Shown here: positions 35,376-52,116 of the stretch, one piece after another | How the letters are laid out: each line of letters opens with the position of its first letter | How positions within the stretch are numbered: position 1 is the first letter of the stretch | Assembly: GCA_001464765.1 (NCBI GenBank) | Contig: LNDV01000024.1 | Coordinates: 62,001-126,000, forward strand | Direction of reading: 5' to 3' | Length of the DNA: 64,000 nt | Origin: Betaproteobacteria bacterium Ga0077526 | Lineage (GTDB): Bacteria > Pseudomonadota > Gammaproteobacteria > Burkholderiales > Ga0077523 | Position numbers and translations under genes: made by a program | Notes under the pieces: generated by a model | Databases searched by the model: none | Told to the model about the DNA's origin: nothing | Seen by the model: the letters and a program-made list of their open reading frames with translations, nothing else

Positions 35376-35909
35376 TCAATCGTCGTCGTTGAGCTGCCCG
35401 GGGAACAGCACCTCCGCAAACCCGAAGTTGCGCAGGTCGCGGATCCGCATCGGATAGAGCACACCGGCCAGATGATCACACTCGTGCTGAACTACCCGGG
35501 CGTGGAAGTCGGATACCGTGCGATCGATCGTCTCGCCCTTGAGACCGACACCGCGATAGCGAAGCCGCACATGCCTCGGGACGAGACCTCGCATGCCGGG
35601 TACCGACAGACACCCCTCCCACCCCTCCTCCATCTCGTCGGCAACCGGTTCGAGCACGGGATTCATCAGCACCGTGAAGGGGATCTCCTCGGCATCGGGA
35701 TAGCGGGGGCTGCGAAAGCCTCCGAAGATCACGAGTTGCAGACCCACGGCGATCTGAGGGGCGGCGAGTCCCGCGCCGTTCAGCGCGCGCATCGTGTCGA
35801 GCATGTCCTCCACGAGCGAGAGGATCTCGGGCGAAGTGGGATCCTGCACCGGCGCGGCCGGCTGCAGCAGGCGCGGGTCCCCCATGCGGATGACGTCACG
35901 AACCGCCAT
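35376..35909 (-). CDS. def: peptide deformylase
   Basis: 177 residues with the three deformylase motifs: 'GAGLAAPQI' (~46), '[11 protein letters not shown]' (~98, Cys ligand) and '[12 protein letters not shown]' (~141, HExxH-type with both His ligands). Removes the formyl group from nascent proteins. 'EVLF' near the end is followed by an acidic tail. Not adjacent to fmt as in many genomes. Overlaps the phosphorylase gene by 14 bp. Confidence 0.96.
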   Translation of the reverse strand: MAVRDVIRMGDPRLLQPAAPVQDPTSPEILSLVEDMLDTMRALNGAGLAAPQIAVGLQLVIFGGFRSPRYPDAEEIPFTVLMNPVLEPVADEMEEGWEGCLSVPGMRGLVPRHVRLRYRGVGLKGETIDRTVSDFHARVVQHECDHLAGVLYPMRIRDLRNFGFAEVLFPGQLNDDD

Positions 35910-36657
35910 GGGCGCTCACCAGGGCTTCGAGGATTGTGCGCGCACGTCCCACCGCTTCGTGCATGACGGCCTTGATGTCGTCGAGGGAAATGCCGTTGCG
36001 GCTGTTCCCCCTGCCGGCCGCGTGGTTGGCCACGATCGCGATCGCCGCGTATTCGAGTTCGAGTTCCCGCGCGAGAGCCGCCTCCGGCATGCCCGTCATG
36101 CCGACCATCGTGGCGCCATCCCGCTCCAGGCGGTCGATCTCGGCTGCGGTTTCCAGGCGGGGTCCCTGCGTGACCGCATACACCCCTTCCGGCACCACGG
36201 TCTCGCCGGCACGCCGTGCGGCATCGAGGATCTTCTCGCGAAGCGAGAGGGTGTAGGGGTGCGTGAAATCGATGTGCGTGACGGGCTGGTCGGGCCCTTC
36301 GAAGAAGGTGCTCTTGCGACCCCACGTGTAGTCAATGAGCTGGTGCGGCACGGCCAGCACACCCGGCCCGAGGTCCCGGGCGATCCCGCCTACCGAGGCG
36401 ATGGATACGATCGTGCGCACGCCCTCCGCGTGCAGCGCCCAGAGATTGGCGCGGTAGTTCACCTGATGCGGCACGATGGTGTGACCATAGCCGTGCCGTG
36501 CCAGGAAGATCACCGGCTGTCCGAGGATTTCGCCAAAGGTAAGTGCCCCCGAGGCATCACCATAGGGCGTGCGCACCACCTGCCGCCGACTCACCTCGAG
36601 ATTGGAGAGCTGGGTAAGCCCCGTGCCTCCGATGATGCCCAGCACCGGCGTCGTCAT
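35896..36657 (-). CDS. mtiP: S-methyl-5'-thioinosine phosphorylase
   Basis: 253 residues. '[15 protein letters not shown]' (phosphate-binding loop), '[25 protein letters not shown]', '[44 protein letters not shown]' match the PNP/MTAP family. The overall sequence is nearest to the Pseudomonas aeruginosa enzyme (PA3004) that uses methylthioinosine. In that pathway methylthioadenosine is first deaminated and then phosphorolysed to hypoxanthine, which fits the hpt gene directly downstream. Plain methylthioadenosine phosphorylase is the alternative. Confidence 0.85.
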   Translation of the reverse strand: MTTPVLGIIGGTGLTQLSNLEVSRRQVVRTPYGDASGALTFGEILGQPVIFLARHGYGHTIVPHQVNYRANLWALHAEGVRTIVSIASVGGIARDLGPGVLAVPHQLIDYTWGRKSTFFEGPDQPVTHIDFTHPYTLSLREKILDAARRAGETVVPEGVYAVTQGPRLETAAEIDRLERDGATMVGMTGMPEAALARELELEYAAIAIVANHAAGRGNSRNGISLDDIKAVMHEAVGRARTILEALVSAHGGS

Positions 36658-37204
36658 GAATTCCCCTCCTCGCGCAGAGCGTGGATGGACGGGAGATTGC
36701 GCCAGACCCCGTGCACGTCCATGCCGTAACCGAACACGTACCGGTCCGGGACCTGCAGACCGACGAAATCGGCTGCCACCGGCTTGGCCCGCGGCAGCAC
36801 CTTTTCACAGAACACGGCGATCAGCACTTCGGCCGCCCCCTTGGCGATCAGCACCTCCCGTATCGCCGCGAGAGTCAGGCCTTCGTCGAGAATGTCGTCC
36901 ACCACGACGACCGTCCGACCCGTCACCTCCTCGCGCGGCTCCACCCGCCACGAGATATGGCTGCCGCGCGTTTCGTTGCCGTAGCGGGTCGCGTGGATGT
37001 AGTCGAGCTCCAGCGGGAAATCCAGCTGGGGCAGGAGCTGCCCGCAGAAGACACTCGCCCCCCGCATGACCATGAGGACGAGAGGAAACCTGTCCCCGAC
37101 CCGCGTGGTCAGGGCGCCAGCCACCGCAGACACGGCGGCACGACACTGGTCCGGACTGGCGATCAGGTCCGCCCTGTGTCGAAGGGCCAGCGCCTCGTCG
37201 CGCG

Positions 37205-37208
<4 letters not shown>
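36654..37208 (-). CDS. hpt: hypoxanthine-guanine phosphoribosyltransferase
   Basis: 184 residues. The PRPP loop is 'VVVVDDILDEGLTLAAI' (~97-113), and the flexible-loop region 'HATRYGNETRGSHISW' and purine-binding 'FVGLQVPDRYVFGYGMD' match HGPRT proteins. Salvages hypoxanthine and guanine. Overlaps the phosphorylase gene (4 bp) and galU (4 bp), so it is translationally coupled. It would take up the hypoxanthine made by the neighbour. Confidence 0.93.
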
Positions 37209-41300
<4,092 letters not shown>

Positions 41301-41407
41301 TAGTCTTTCCGCTCACCGGATGGCGCAGCCGCGAAGGGGCGATGGCGCGATGGTGCCACGGCACGATCGGCTGCGGGGAATGGGGAAACGCGGATCGGGC
41401 CGGCGCG

Positions 41408-44400
41408 TCATGCCGCCTGCTCTTCACGCATCTTCAGGGCTTCCTCGATGTCGACCGCCACCACGCGGGAAACCCCCAGCTCTGTCTGCGTGACACCGAC
41501 CAGCTGTTCCGCGATCTCCATCGTGATCTTGTTGTGGCTGATGAAGATGAACTGCGTCTGGTCGGCCATCTTGCGCACGAGCTGACAGAAGCGGCCGGTG
41601 TTGGAGTCGTCGAGCGGAGCGTCCACCTCGTCCAGCAGGCAGAACGGCGCCGGATTGAGCTTGAACAGCGAGAACACGAGCGACACGGCGGTCAGGGCCT
41701 TTTCGCCGCCGGACAGCAGCTGGATCGAGGCGTTCTTCTTGCCGGGCGGCCGCGCGATGATCTGCACGCCGGAATCCAGGATCTCGTCGCCGGTCATGAC
41801 GAGTTTCGCCTCGCCGCCGCCGAAGAGCTGCGGGAACATCTCCGCCAGATTCTTGTTCACCGTCTCGAACGTGTCCGACAGACGTTCACGGGTTTCGCGA
41901 TCGATCCGACGGATCGCGTCTTCGAGGGTGTTGACCGCTTCGTTGAGGTCCGCCGACTGGGCGTCCAGGAACGCCTTGCGTTCGGTGGTCTTGCCCAACT
42001 CGTCGAGAGCGGCCAGGTTGACGGCCCCCAGCGCCGAAAGGGCTTCCTGGAGGCGGTTGATCTCCTGCTGCAGAGCGTTCGGCCGGGGCGGCTTTTCCAT
42101 GGCGAGAGCCAGCGCCTCGGCGTCGTACGTGGCCTGGGCCAGCTGCTCGGCAAAGCCTTCCTCCGCGATGCGGGCCTCCTGCTCCTTCAACCGGAGCTCG
42201 CCGATGCTCTCGCGCAGCGGGTCGAGCGCCCGTTCGAGTCTGGCGCGCTCCTCGTCGGCCGCACGCAGCGCGCGTTCGGCTTCAGACAGGGTGTCGCGAG
42301 CCTGCGCGAGTGCGACTTCCCGGGCCTGCTTGATGTCGAGCGCCTCGCCCACCTGGGCTTCCAGCGGTGCCTCGTCGAAAATGGACAGCTCGCCCTGGGC
42401 CTCGCCCCGCGCGGCTTCGGCGCGCATCTTCTGTTCGGAGAGCGACGCGGTCGCGCGGTCGATCTCGGCAGCCTTCGACTCGAGCGTCTGCATTGCAAAG
42501 CGCGAAGCCTGGAGCAGCCGTTCGGCCTCCGTGGTGCGCTCGCGGGCGCGTGCCAGGGCTTCCTCGGCCTTCTCGAACTCACCGTCCGCCCGCCCCACTG
42601 CGGCGCTGAGGCCATTCGCGCGGTCGTCGGCCTCGGCGATCGCCATGGCGGATTCTTCGAGCGCTTCGCGTTCCCGCCGCTCGTCGCCATCGATCTCGGC
42701 GAGTTCTTCGTCGATCTGGGTGCGGCGGTGCCGCGCGCGATCCGCAGCCTGCGTCAGGCGCTCGAGCCCGAGGTCCACTTCGTGGCGGCGCTGCGACAGC
42801 GCCGTGAGTTCGTCGCGGACGCGGTCACGCGCCGCACGCAGTTCCACGAGTTCAGCCTCGCCTTCGGCCTGGCGCTCCCGCTCGGCCGCGAGGCCGGCAG
42901 CCACACCGGGAATCTCGGCTTCGAGGCCTGCGATCTCCTGCTTGCGCTCCAGCAGACCGTGAATCTCGGAATCGGGGGCGTGGAAACCCACGCTGTGGGC
43001 AGTGAAGACGTGTCCTTCGCGGGACACCACACACTGCCCGTTGGGCAGTCCGGCGGCAGCCGCAAGTGCCTCGGCGGCGCCCGGCGCCGCGAAGACGCCG
43101 TCCAACCATTCGGCCACGGCGCCCTGCACTTCCGGATCGCTGCAGGTGACGTAGGTCGCGAGCGGCACGCACCCGGCGGGTGACGAGACGCCGAAATCCG
43201 AGGTGGCGGAACCACCGCGATACACCGCGAGCTTTCCGGGGGGCGAGGCGCCGAACCAGTCGGACAGGCGCGAGAGGTCATCGAGACGAAGGGCGTTGAG
43301 GCGTTCGCGCAGGACGGCCTCGACGGCGTCCTCCCAGCCGTGGGTGACCTGCACCTTCTCCCACAGACGGGCGGCCTCACCGAGACCGTGCTGGCCCAGC
43401 CAGGCGGCCATCTGCTCGCTCGCCCCGACCTGCTGCTGCAGGGCGACCAGCGCATGACGGCGGGCCTCCAGCGAGGCAAGCTTGTGCCGCATCGCCTCGA
43501 CGCCCTGGGCCGCGGCCCTGACCGCCGCCTCGACCTCGGGGATGCGCGCCTGGATGCCACCCTGACGGTCCTGCACCTGGGCGATCTGGGACTCCACTTC
43601 CTCCCGGCCTGCACGCAGTTCGGCGATGGCTTCCTCGTCGGGCGCGGCGATCCCGTCGAATTCGGTCCGCAGCCTCTCGCGGCGGGTACGCAGCTGGATG
43701 AGGACCCGGTCGGTCTGGTCCCGGCGGGCCGCGGCGACCTCGCGCTCGCGCTGCGCCTGGGCCAGCTGCTGCCGCATGCGTTCGAGTTCCGCCCGGGCCT
43801 CACGATGACGCTGTTCCGCCGAGGGCATCGCGTCACGGGCATCCAGGGCGGCACCCTCGTGGGCTTCGAGGCCGGCTGCGGCGCGCTCGCGCTCCTCGGC
43901 AATGCCGGCAAGGTCGGCGACCAGCGCGGCAATGCGCTGCTCGTCACGGCCGATCTGCTCTTCCAGCTCGGCCGTGCGAGCCTGGGCCCGCTGACGGTTG
44001 GTGCGCAGAAACTGCAGCTGCTGCTCGACCCGCGAGAATTCGGCGTTGGCCTCGTAGAGTCCGCCCTGCGCGGCATGAACCGCGTCGCCCGCCGCATAGT
44101 GCGCGGCCCGGGAGGTTTCCAGCCTGGCTTCGACCTCGCGCAGGGCGGCGGTCGTGCGCTCCAGGTCGAGCGTGGCGCGCTCCATCTCACCCGCGAGACG
44201 CGCTCGCAGGTTGCCGGCATCGCGCCCCCGCACGGCCCACAGCAGGCACTGGTTGCGGCGGATGTCAGCCTCGAAGGTGCGGTACTGCTCCGCGGCGATC
44301 GCCTGTTCCTGCAGCCGCTCGATCTGGACGCCGAGTTCGCGCCGGATGTCCTCCACCCGCAGGAGATTCTCCCGGGCGTCGTCCAGCCGGTTCTCGGTTT

Positions 44401-44935
44401 CCTTCCGGCGCTCGCGGTACTTGGAGACGCCCGCAGCTTCCTCCAGGAACACCCGCAGTTCCTCGGGCTTGGCATCGACGATCCGGGAAATCATCCCCTG
44501 CTCGATGATCGCGTAGGCCCGCGCGCCCAGGCCGGTGCCCAGGAAGATGTCGGCCACATCCCGGCGACGCACGGGAATGTTGTTGATGTAGTAAGAGGAG
44601 TCGCCCTGGCGTTCGAGCACCCGCTTGATCGAGATCTCCCCGTACTGGGAGAAGGGGCCCGTGACCTTGCCGAGGCTGTTGTCGAATACCAGCTCGACAC
44701 TGGCCCGGTTGGCGGGCTTGCGCTCGCCGGAACCGTTGAAGATCACGTCCTGCATGGTTTCGCCGCGCAGATGGCGCGCCGAGGATTCCCCGAGCACCCA
44801 CCGGACGGCATCGATGACGTTCGACTTGCCGCACCCGTTCGGGCCGACGACGCCGATCAGCTGCCCGGGAAGGGCGATGTGCGTCGGGTCGACGAACGAT
44901 TTGAATCCCGCCAGCTTGATGTGAGTAAGGCGCAC
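41408..44935 (-). CDS. smc: chromosome segregation protein SMC
   Basis: 1175 residues, typical length. N-terminal ATPase half: 'LAGFKSFVDPTHIALPGQLIGVVGPNGCGKSNVIDAVRWVLGE' with Walker A. Two long Arg/Glu/Ala-rich coiled coils (~170-490 and ~670-1000) flank the hinge (~500-650, with 'FGVSSPAGCVPLATYV'). The C-terminal half has the ABC signature 'LLSGGEKALTAVSLVF' and Walker B 'CLLDEVDAPLDDSN'. It compacts and segregates DNA with ScpAB, which are not encoded here. Starts MRLTHIKLAGFK at 44935. Confidence 0.97.
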   Translation of the reverse strand: MRLTHIKLAGFKSFVDPTHIALPGQLIGVVGPNGCGKSNVIDAVRWVLGESSARHLRGETMQDVIFNGSGERKPANRASVELVFDNSLGKVTGPFSQYGEISIKRVLERQGDSSYYINNIPVRRRDVADIFLGTGLGARAYAIIEQGMISRIVDAKPEELRVFLEEAAGVSKYRERRKETENRLDDARENLLRVEDIRRELGVQIERLQEQAIAAEQYRTFEADIRRNQCLLWAVRGRDAGNLRARLAGEMERATLDLERTTAALREVEARLETSRAAHYAAGDAVHAAQGGLYEANAEFSRVEQQLQFLRTNRQRAQARTAELEEQIGRDEQRIAALVADLAGIAEERERAAAGLEAHEGAALDARDAMPSAEQRHREARAELERMRQQLAQAQREREVAAARRDQTDRVLIQLRTRRERLRTEFDGIAAPDEEAIAELRAGREEVESQIAQVQDRQGGIQARIPEVEAAVRAAAQGVEAMRHKLASLEARRHALVALQQQVGASEQMAAWLGQHGLGEAARLWEKVQVTHGWEDAVEAVLRERLNALRLDDLSRLSDWFGASPPGKLAVYRGGSATSDFGVSSPAGCVPLATYVTCSDPEVQGAVAEWLDGVFAAPGAAEALAAAAGLPNGQCVVSREGHVFTAHSVGFHAPDSEIHGLLERKQEIAGLEAEIPGVAAGLAAERERQAEGEAELVELRAARDRVRDELTALSQRRHEVDLGLERLTQAADRARHRRTQIDEELAEIDGDERREREALEESAMAIAEADDRANGLSAAVGRADGEFEKAEEALARARERTTEAERLLQASRFAMQTLESKAAEIDRATASLSEQKMRAEAARGEAQGELSIFDEAPLEAQVGEALDIKQAREVALAQARDTLSEAERALRAADEERARLERALDPLRESIGELRLKEQEARIAEEGFAEQLAQATYDAEALALAMEKPPRPNALQQEINRLQEALSALGAVNLAALDELGKTTERKAFLDAQSADLNEAVNTLEDAIRRIDRETRERLSDTFETVNKNLAEMFPQLFGGGEAKLVMTGDEILDSGVQIIARPPGKKNASIQLLSGGEKALTAVSLVFSLFKLNPAPFCLLDEVDAPLDDSNTGRFCQLVRKMADQTQFIFISHNKITMEIAEQLVGVTQTELGVSRVVAVDIEEALKMREEQAA

Positions 44936-45158
44936 CCGCTAACCCCTGAACCCTCTGAGTCCGCCCGATGCCGCACCTTAGTGGGGCTGCATGGCCAGAT
45001 ACCTTGTCTGGAACGATCGACCGCGGCGTGCCGCCGCGATCCGCTTCCGCGATCGGCCGGAGAACCCCGTAGCCGGTCGCGGCACCTCCCCTCGAAGACG
45101 CCTGCGCCAGCCCCACTCCGGCGCGCCGGGAGCGATGGAGTCGACGCCGATGCGTCAT

Positions 45159-45197
45159 AAAAAACAACCGCCTGGCGACATCGCAGGGCCAGGCGGT
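45159..45197 (-). terminator. orphan intrinsic terminator
   Basis: On the minus strand ACCGCCTGGC (45197-45188) pairs perfectly with GCCAGGCGGT (45176-45167) through an 11-nt loop, and TG-TTTTTT (to 45159) follows. The stem, GC content and T-run are all of textbook quality. No gene precedes it on this strand: dapC upstream is on the plus strand. It may end a small RNA of ~85 nt (a TACAAT at 45257-45252 could be its -10) or attenuate a long smc leader. Confidence 0.75.
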
Positions 45198-45305
45198 GTG
45201 ATTCATACGCAGGCGCACCAGGCTCGGCCGCACCGCGTTGGAAGTCGCCGGATTGTAACCGAAGTCCCATCGAACTCCCATGCGCGCAGGCGGGGCTCCG
45301 CTCTC

Positions 45306-45311
45306 TATAAT
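45306..45311 (+). promoter_or_regulatory. -10 element of the dapC promoter
   Basis: Consensus TATAAT, with a predicted start at ~45318, 34 nt before ATG 45352. No recognisable -35 at 16-18 bp, so an activator or an upstream element may be needed. Confidence 0.45.
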
Positions 45312-45351
45312 CCGGGATTCCGACACGCGCCCGTCATGGGCGCCGCCCCCA

Positions 45352-46551
45352 ATGAATCCCGACCTCGCGCGCCTCCAGCCCTACCCGTTCCAGAAGCTCT
45401 CGAAGCTCTTCGCCGGCGTCACGCCGCCGCCGGACCTGCCTCCGGTCAGCCTGTCCATCGGAGAGCCGAAGCATCCCACCCCAGCGCTCGTGCTGGACGC
45501 ACTCCGGGCGAATCTCGACGGGCTCGCGAGCTATCCCGCCACGCTGGGCAAGCCGTCCCTGCGCGAGGCCATTGCCGCCTGGATCGGTCGCCGGTACGAC
45601 ATTCCCGCGCCGGACGCCGCCCTGGAAGTCCTCCCGGTCAACGGCAGTCGCGAAGCCCTGTTCGCCTTTGCCCAGACGGTGATCGACCGGACGCAACCCG
45701 ATCCAGTCGTCGTCTCGCCCAATCCGTTCTATCAGATCTATGAGGGCGCGGCGCTGCTCGCCGGTGCGCGGCCCGTCTTCCTGCCGCAGCTGCCGGAGAA
45801 CAACTTTGCCCCCGGCTTCGAACAGCTGGACGAGGCGACATGGTCCAAGGCGCAGCTCGTGTTCGTCTGTTCGCCCGGCAACCCGACGGGGCGGGTCATG
45901 ACGCCCGCCGAATGGGAACAGCTCTTCGCGCTGTCCGACCGGCACGGATTCGTGATCGCCGCGGACGAGTGCTACTCCGAAATCTACTTCGACGAAGCGC
46001 GCCCGCCGCTCGGCGCGCTGGAGATAGCCCACCGCCTCGGCCGCACCGGCTACCCCCGGCTCGTGGTGTTCAGCAGCCTGTCCAAGCGCTCCAACGCGCC
46101 GGGCATGCGCTCAGGGTTCGTCGCCGGCGACCGCGAGTACCTCAAGTCCTTCCTGCTCTACCGGACCTACCACGGCAGCGCGATGGGCCTCACAGTCCAG
46201 GCCGCGTCGGAAGCCGCCTGGCGGGACGAGGCGCACGTGGTGGAGAACCGCCGCCAGTACGCCGAGAAATTCCGCGCCGTCCTGGAGATCCTGGGGCCGG
46301 TATGCGACGCGGTCCAGCCGGAGGCCGGCTTCTACCTCTGGCTTCGCGTCCCCGGGGATGACGCTGTATTCGCCCGGGAACTGATGCGTCAATATAATGT
46401 GTCGGTCCTTCCGGGCAGTTACCTGGCGCGCGAGGCCGACGGCATCAATCCGGGTCGCGGCTTCGTCCGTCTCGCCCTGGTCGCCCCGCTGGCGGAGTGC
46501 GTCGCCGGCGCCGAGCGGCTCGCGGCCTGCCTCCGAGGAATGCGCGCGTAA
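45352..46551 (+). CDS. dapC: succinyldiaminopimelate transaminase
   Basis: 399 residues from ATG 45352 ([20 protein letters not shown]), the characteristic betaproteobacterial DapC opening; the farther ATG at 45280 lies upstream of the -10 box and was rejected. PLP lysine sits in '[20 protein letters not shown]'; '[14 protein letters not shown]' and '[12 protein letters not shown]' are the class I landmarks. Makes N-succinyl-LL-DAP. Followed by dapD and dapE, so three successive steps are clustered. Confidence 0.95.
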   Translation: MNPDLARLQPYPFQKLSKLFAGVTPPPDLPPVSLSIGEPKHPTPALVLDALRANLDGLASYPATLGKPSLREAIAAWIGRRYDIPAPDAALEVLPVNGSREALFAFAQTVIDRTQPDPVVVSPNPFYQIYEGAALLAGARPVFLPQLPENNFAPGFEQLDEATWSKAQLVFVCSPGNPTGRVMTPAEWEQLFALSDRHGFVIAADECYSEIYFDEARPPLGALEIAHRLGRTGYPRLVVFSSLSKRSNAPGMRSGFVAGDREYLKSFLLYRTYHGSAMGLTVQAASEAAWRDEAHVVENRRQYAEKFRAVLEILGPVCDAVQPEAGFYLWLRVPGDDAVFARELMRQYNVSVLPGSYLAREADGINPGRGFVRLALVAPLAECVAGAERLAACLRGMRA

Positions 46552-46589
46552 GGCGCCTCCCCACAAACCACAAGACTCACGAGAACCGA

Positions 46590-47411
46590 ATGTCCGATCT
46601 GCAAGCTGTCATCGACGATGCCTGGGAAAACCGCACGACCCTTTCCCCCTCCTCCGCGCCTGCCACGGTGCGTTCCGCCGTGGAGGAGGTCGTGGCCGGG
46701 CTCGATGCCGGCACTCTGCGCGTGTCCGAAAAGAAAGATGGCGACTGGGTCACCCACCAGTGGATCAAGAAGGCCGTGCTGCTGTCCTTCCGGCTCGCGG
46801 ACAACGGCGTCATCCGGGATGGCTACGCCAACTACTTCGACAAGGTTCCGCCCAAGTTCGCCAACTACGGCGAGGCCGACTTCCGGGCCGGCGGGTTCCG
46901 GGTGGTGCCGCCTGCGGCCGTGCGCAAGGGCGCCTTCATCGCCCGCAACGTGGTCCTGATGCCGTCGTACGTGAACATCGGCGCCTACGTGGACGAAGGC
47001 ACCATGGTGGACACCTGGGCCACCGTCGGGTCCTGCGCCCAGATCGGGAAGAACGTCCACCTCTCCGGCGGTGTGGGCATCGGCGGCGTGCTGGAGCCCA
47101 TCCAGGCCAATCCGACCATCATCGAGGACAACTGCTTCATCGGCGCCCGTTCCGAAGTGGTGGAAGGCGTGATCGTCGGCGAGGGCTCCGTGATCTCCAT
47201 GGGGGTGTACATCGGGCAGAGCACGCGCATCTACAACCGGGAGACCGGCGAGATCCTCTACGGGCGGATTCCCCCGGGCTCCGTGGTCGTTTCCGGGAAT
47301 CTCCCTTCCGCGGATGGTAAATACAGCCTGTATTGCGCCGTTATCGTGAAGCAGGTCGACGCGAAGACCCGCGCAAAGACCAGCATCAACGATCTGCTGA
47401 GAGGCGACTGA
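46590..47411 (+). CDS. dapD: 2,3,4,5-tetrahydropyridine-2,6-dicarboxylate N-succinyltransferase
   Basis: 273 residues from ATG 46590 ([15 protein letters not shown]), equal to E. coli DapD length. The helical N-terminal domain leads into the left-handed beta helix of hexapeptide repeats ('[53 protein letters not shown]'). Succinylates tetrahydrodipicolinate in lysine and DAP synthesis. The start at 46497 was rejected as overlapping dapC. Preceded by dapC (38 bp). Confidence 0.97.
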   Translation: MSDLQAVIDDAWENRTTLSPSSAPATVRSAVEEVVAGLDAGTLRVSEKKDGDWVTHQWIKKAVLLSFRLADNGVIRDGYANYFDKVPPKFANYGEADFRAGGFRVVPPAAVRKGAFIARNVVLMPSYVNIGAYVDEGTMVDTWATVGSCAQIGKNVHLSGGVGIGGVLEPIQANPTIIEDNCFIGARSEVVEGVIVGEGSVISMGVYIGQSTRIYNRETGEILYGRIPPGSVVVSGNLPSADGKYSLYCAVIVKQVDAKTRAKTSINDLLRGD

Positions 47412-47482
47412 AGCCCCCGCCGGGTGGCGGCCGGGCAGTCGTCCGCACACTCCGGCGCCGCCGGGACTGGGAGAAGCACGCC

Positions 47483-50770
<3,288 letters not shown>

Positions 50771-50777
50771 CGAGCCC

Positions 50778-52109
50778 ATGGCCAGACTTTCGAAATCGGC
50801 GGTTTCGTGGTTTGCAATGTTCTGGGTGGGTATCGCGATCGGGGGCGCGCCATTGCTCGCTTTCGCCATACCGGCCGACGAAGTGAAGGCCCTGGTTGCC
50901 CGAGGACAGGCGAAGGAAGCGTACGAGCGCGGGCGCCGCTACCCGGACCAGCTGGGAGAGCCCGGCTTCGACTACTGGTTCGGGCTCGCGGCCATCGACG
51001 CGGGACACCCGGGCGAAGGCACGCTGGCACTCGAACGTTACGTGATCACCTACCCCGACGATCGGTCGGCCCGGCTGGAACTCGCCCGGGGCTACTACCT
51101 GATGGGCGACGACGAGCGTGCGAAGGCAGAGTTCGAAGGCATCCTCCGCACCGATCCCCCGGCCAAGGTTCGGGAGAACATCCGTGGCTATCTGGAAGCG
51201 ATCCGCGCGCGCGAGAAGCGCTACCGGAAGAGCTTCAGCTTCTTCGCGGAAGCCGGCACCGGCTATGACAGCAACGCCAACGGCGGCGTCGCGAACGGCA
51301 ACGTCAACCTCACGATCGGCCCGGTCATCGTGAGCCCGGCCGGGCAGAAGACCGACAACGGCTTTCTCTTCGGTGCGGCGGGCGGACAGCTCAACATTCC
51401 GGTCCACCCGGGCTGGAGTGTGTTCGTCGGCGCGACTGGCGATACGCGCAACTACTTCGACGCCGACCCCTTCGATCTGCGCAATATGCAGGGTTCCGCG
51501 GGCGTGGCAAAAACCGGCGAGCGGGATCTCCTTCGCCTCACCGGCGCCTATGGCAACCTCTGGCTCGACAACAACCGTTTTCGCTCCATCAGCAGCCTGA
51601 CAGGCGAGTGGTATCGCCAGACCGACGCGGCAACCACCTGGAATGCCTTCGGACAATGGGCGCAACTGGGCTACACGGGGAACAACCAGCCGCGCGATGC
51701 CGACCTGTTTGCGGTGGGCGGCGGTCTGCGCCGAGTGCTGGGCGGCCCGTCGCAACTCGCCCTCACCGCATCGGCGAACCTCGGTCAGGAGCAGAACCGA
51801 CGGGAGCGCCGCGATCTCGCGCGGGATCTCTACGGCGGCAGGCTCGGCCTCACGCTCACACCCTACGACACGCTCACCCTGTACGTTGCGGCGTCGGCCC
51901 AGGGCAGCTACTACATGGAAGCCGATGCGTTCCTGTTCGAGCGACGGCGCGACTGGTTCTACGCGCTCGAGGCCGGATCGGACAAGACGCTCGACAAGAA
52001 CTGGAGCTTCCGCTTCGATATCGCCATGACGCGCAACCGCTCCAACATCGATCTCTATGACTTCAACCGCAACGTGGCGAGCGTCAAGCTCCGCTACGAC
52101 CTCCGGTAG
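50778..52109 (+). CDS. TPR and outer-membrane beta-barrel protein, Slam/DUF560-like
   Basis: 443 residues. A signal peptide (cleavage near LAFA-IPAD, residue ~30) is followed by TPR-like helices (~33-145, 'EGTLALERYVITYPDDRSARLELARGYYLMGDDERAKAEFEGIL') and then ~290 residues of alternating aromatic/polar sequence that looks like a beta barrel. 'SFFAEAGTGYDSNANGG' at ~152-168 resembles the DSN motif of DUF560 surface lipoprotein assembly modifier (Slam) proteins, which export partner proteins through the outer membrane. The C terminus ends VKLRYDLR without a strong C-terminal aromatic. Followed by its probable partner 7 bp downstream. Slam function is an inference. Confidence 0.6.
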   Translation: MARLSKSAVSWFAMFWVGIAIGGAPLLAFAIPADEVKALVARGQAKEAYERGRRYPDQLGEPGFDYWFGLAAIDAGHPGEGTLALERYVITYPDDRSARLELARGYYLMGDDERAKAEFEGILRTDPPAKVRENIRGYLEAIRAREKRYRKSFSFFAEAGTGYDSNANGGVANGNVNLTIGPVIVSPAGQKTDNGFLFGAAGGQLNIPVHPGWSVFVGATGDTRNYFDADPFDLRNMQGSAGVAKTGERDLLRLTGAYGNLWLDNNRFRSISSLTGEWYRQTDAATTWNAFGQWAQLGYTGNNQPRDADLFAVGGGLRRVLGGPSQLALTASANLGQEQNRRERRDLARDLYGGRLGLTLTPYDTLTLYVAASAQGSYYMEADAFLFERRRDWFYALEAGSDKTLDKNWSFRFDIAMTRNRSNIDLYDFNRNVASVKLRYDLR

Positions 52110-52116
52110 ACCGACC

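Larger units (their letters stand above)
44936..45351. other. smc-dapC divergent intergenic region
   Basis: 416 bp with no credible protein gene. On the plus strand a perfect TATAAT (45306-45311) lies ~40 bp before the dapC ATG. On the minus strand there is a strong intrinsic terminator (45159-45197) that belongs to no annotated gene. The part nearest smc (44936-45150) shows nothing I recognise and should hold the smc promoter. Confidence 0.5.

Noticed and set aside
43340..45160. A 606-codon plus-strand frame across the 5' half of smc
   Set aside because: Antisense shadow of SMC coiled-coil codons; it runs through the smc promoter region and shows no domain.
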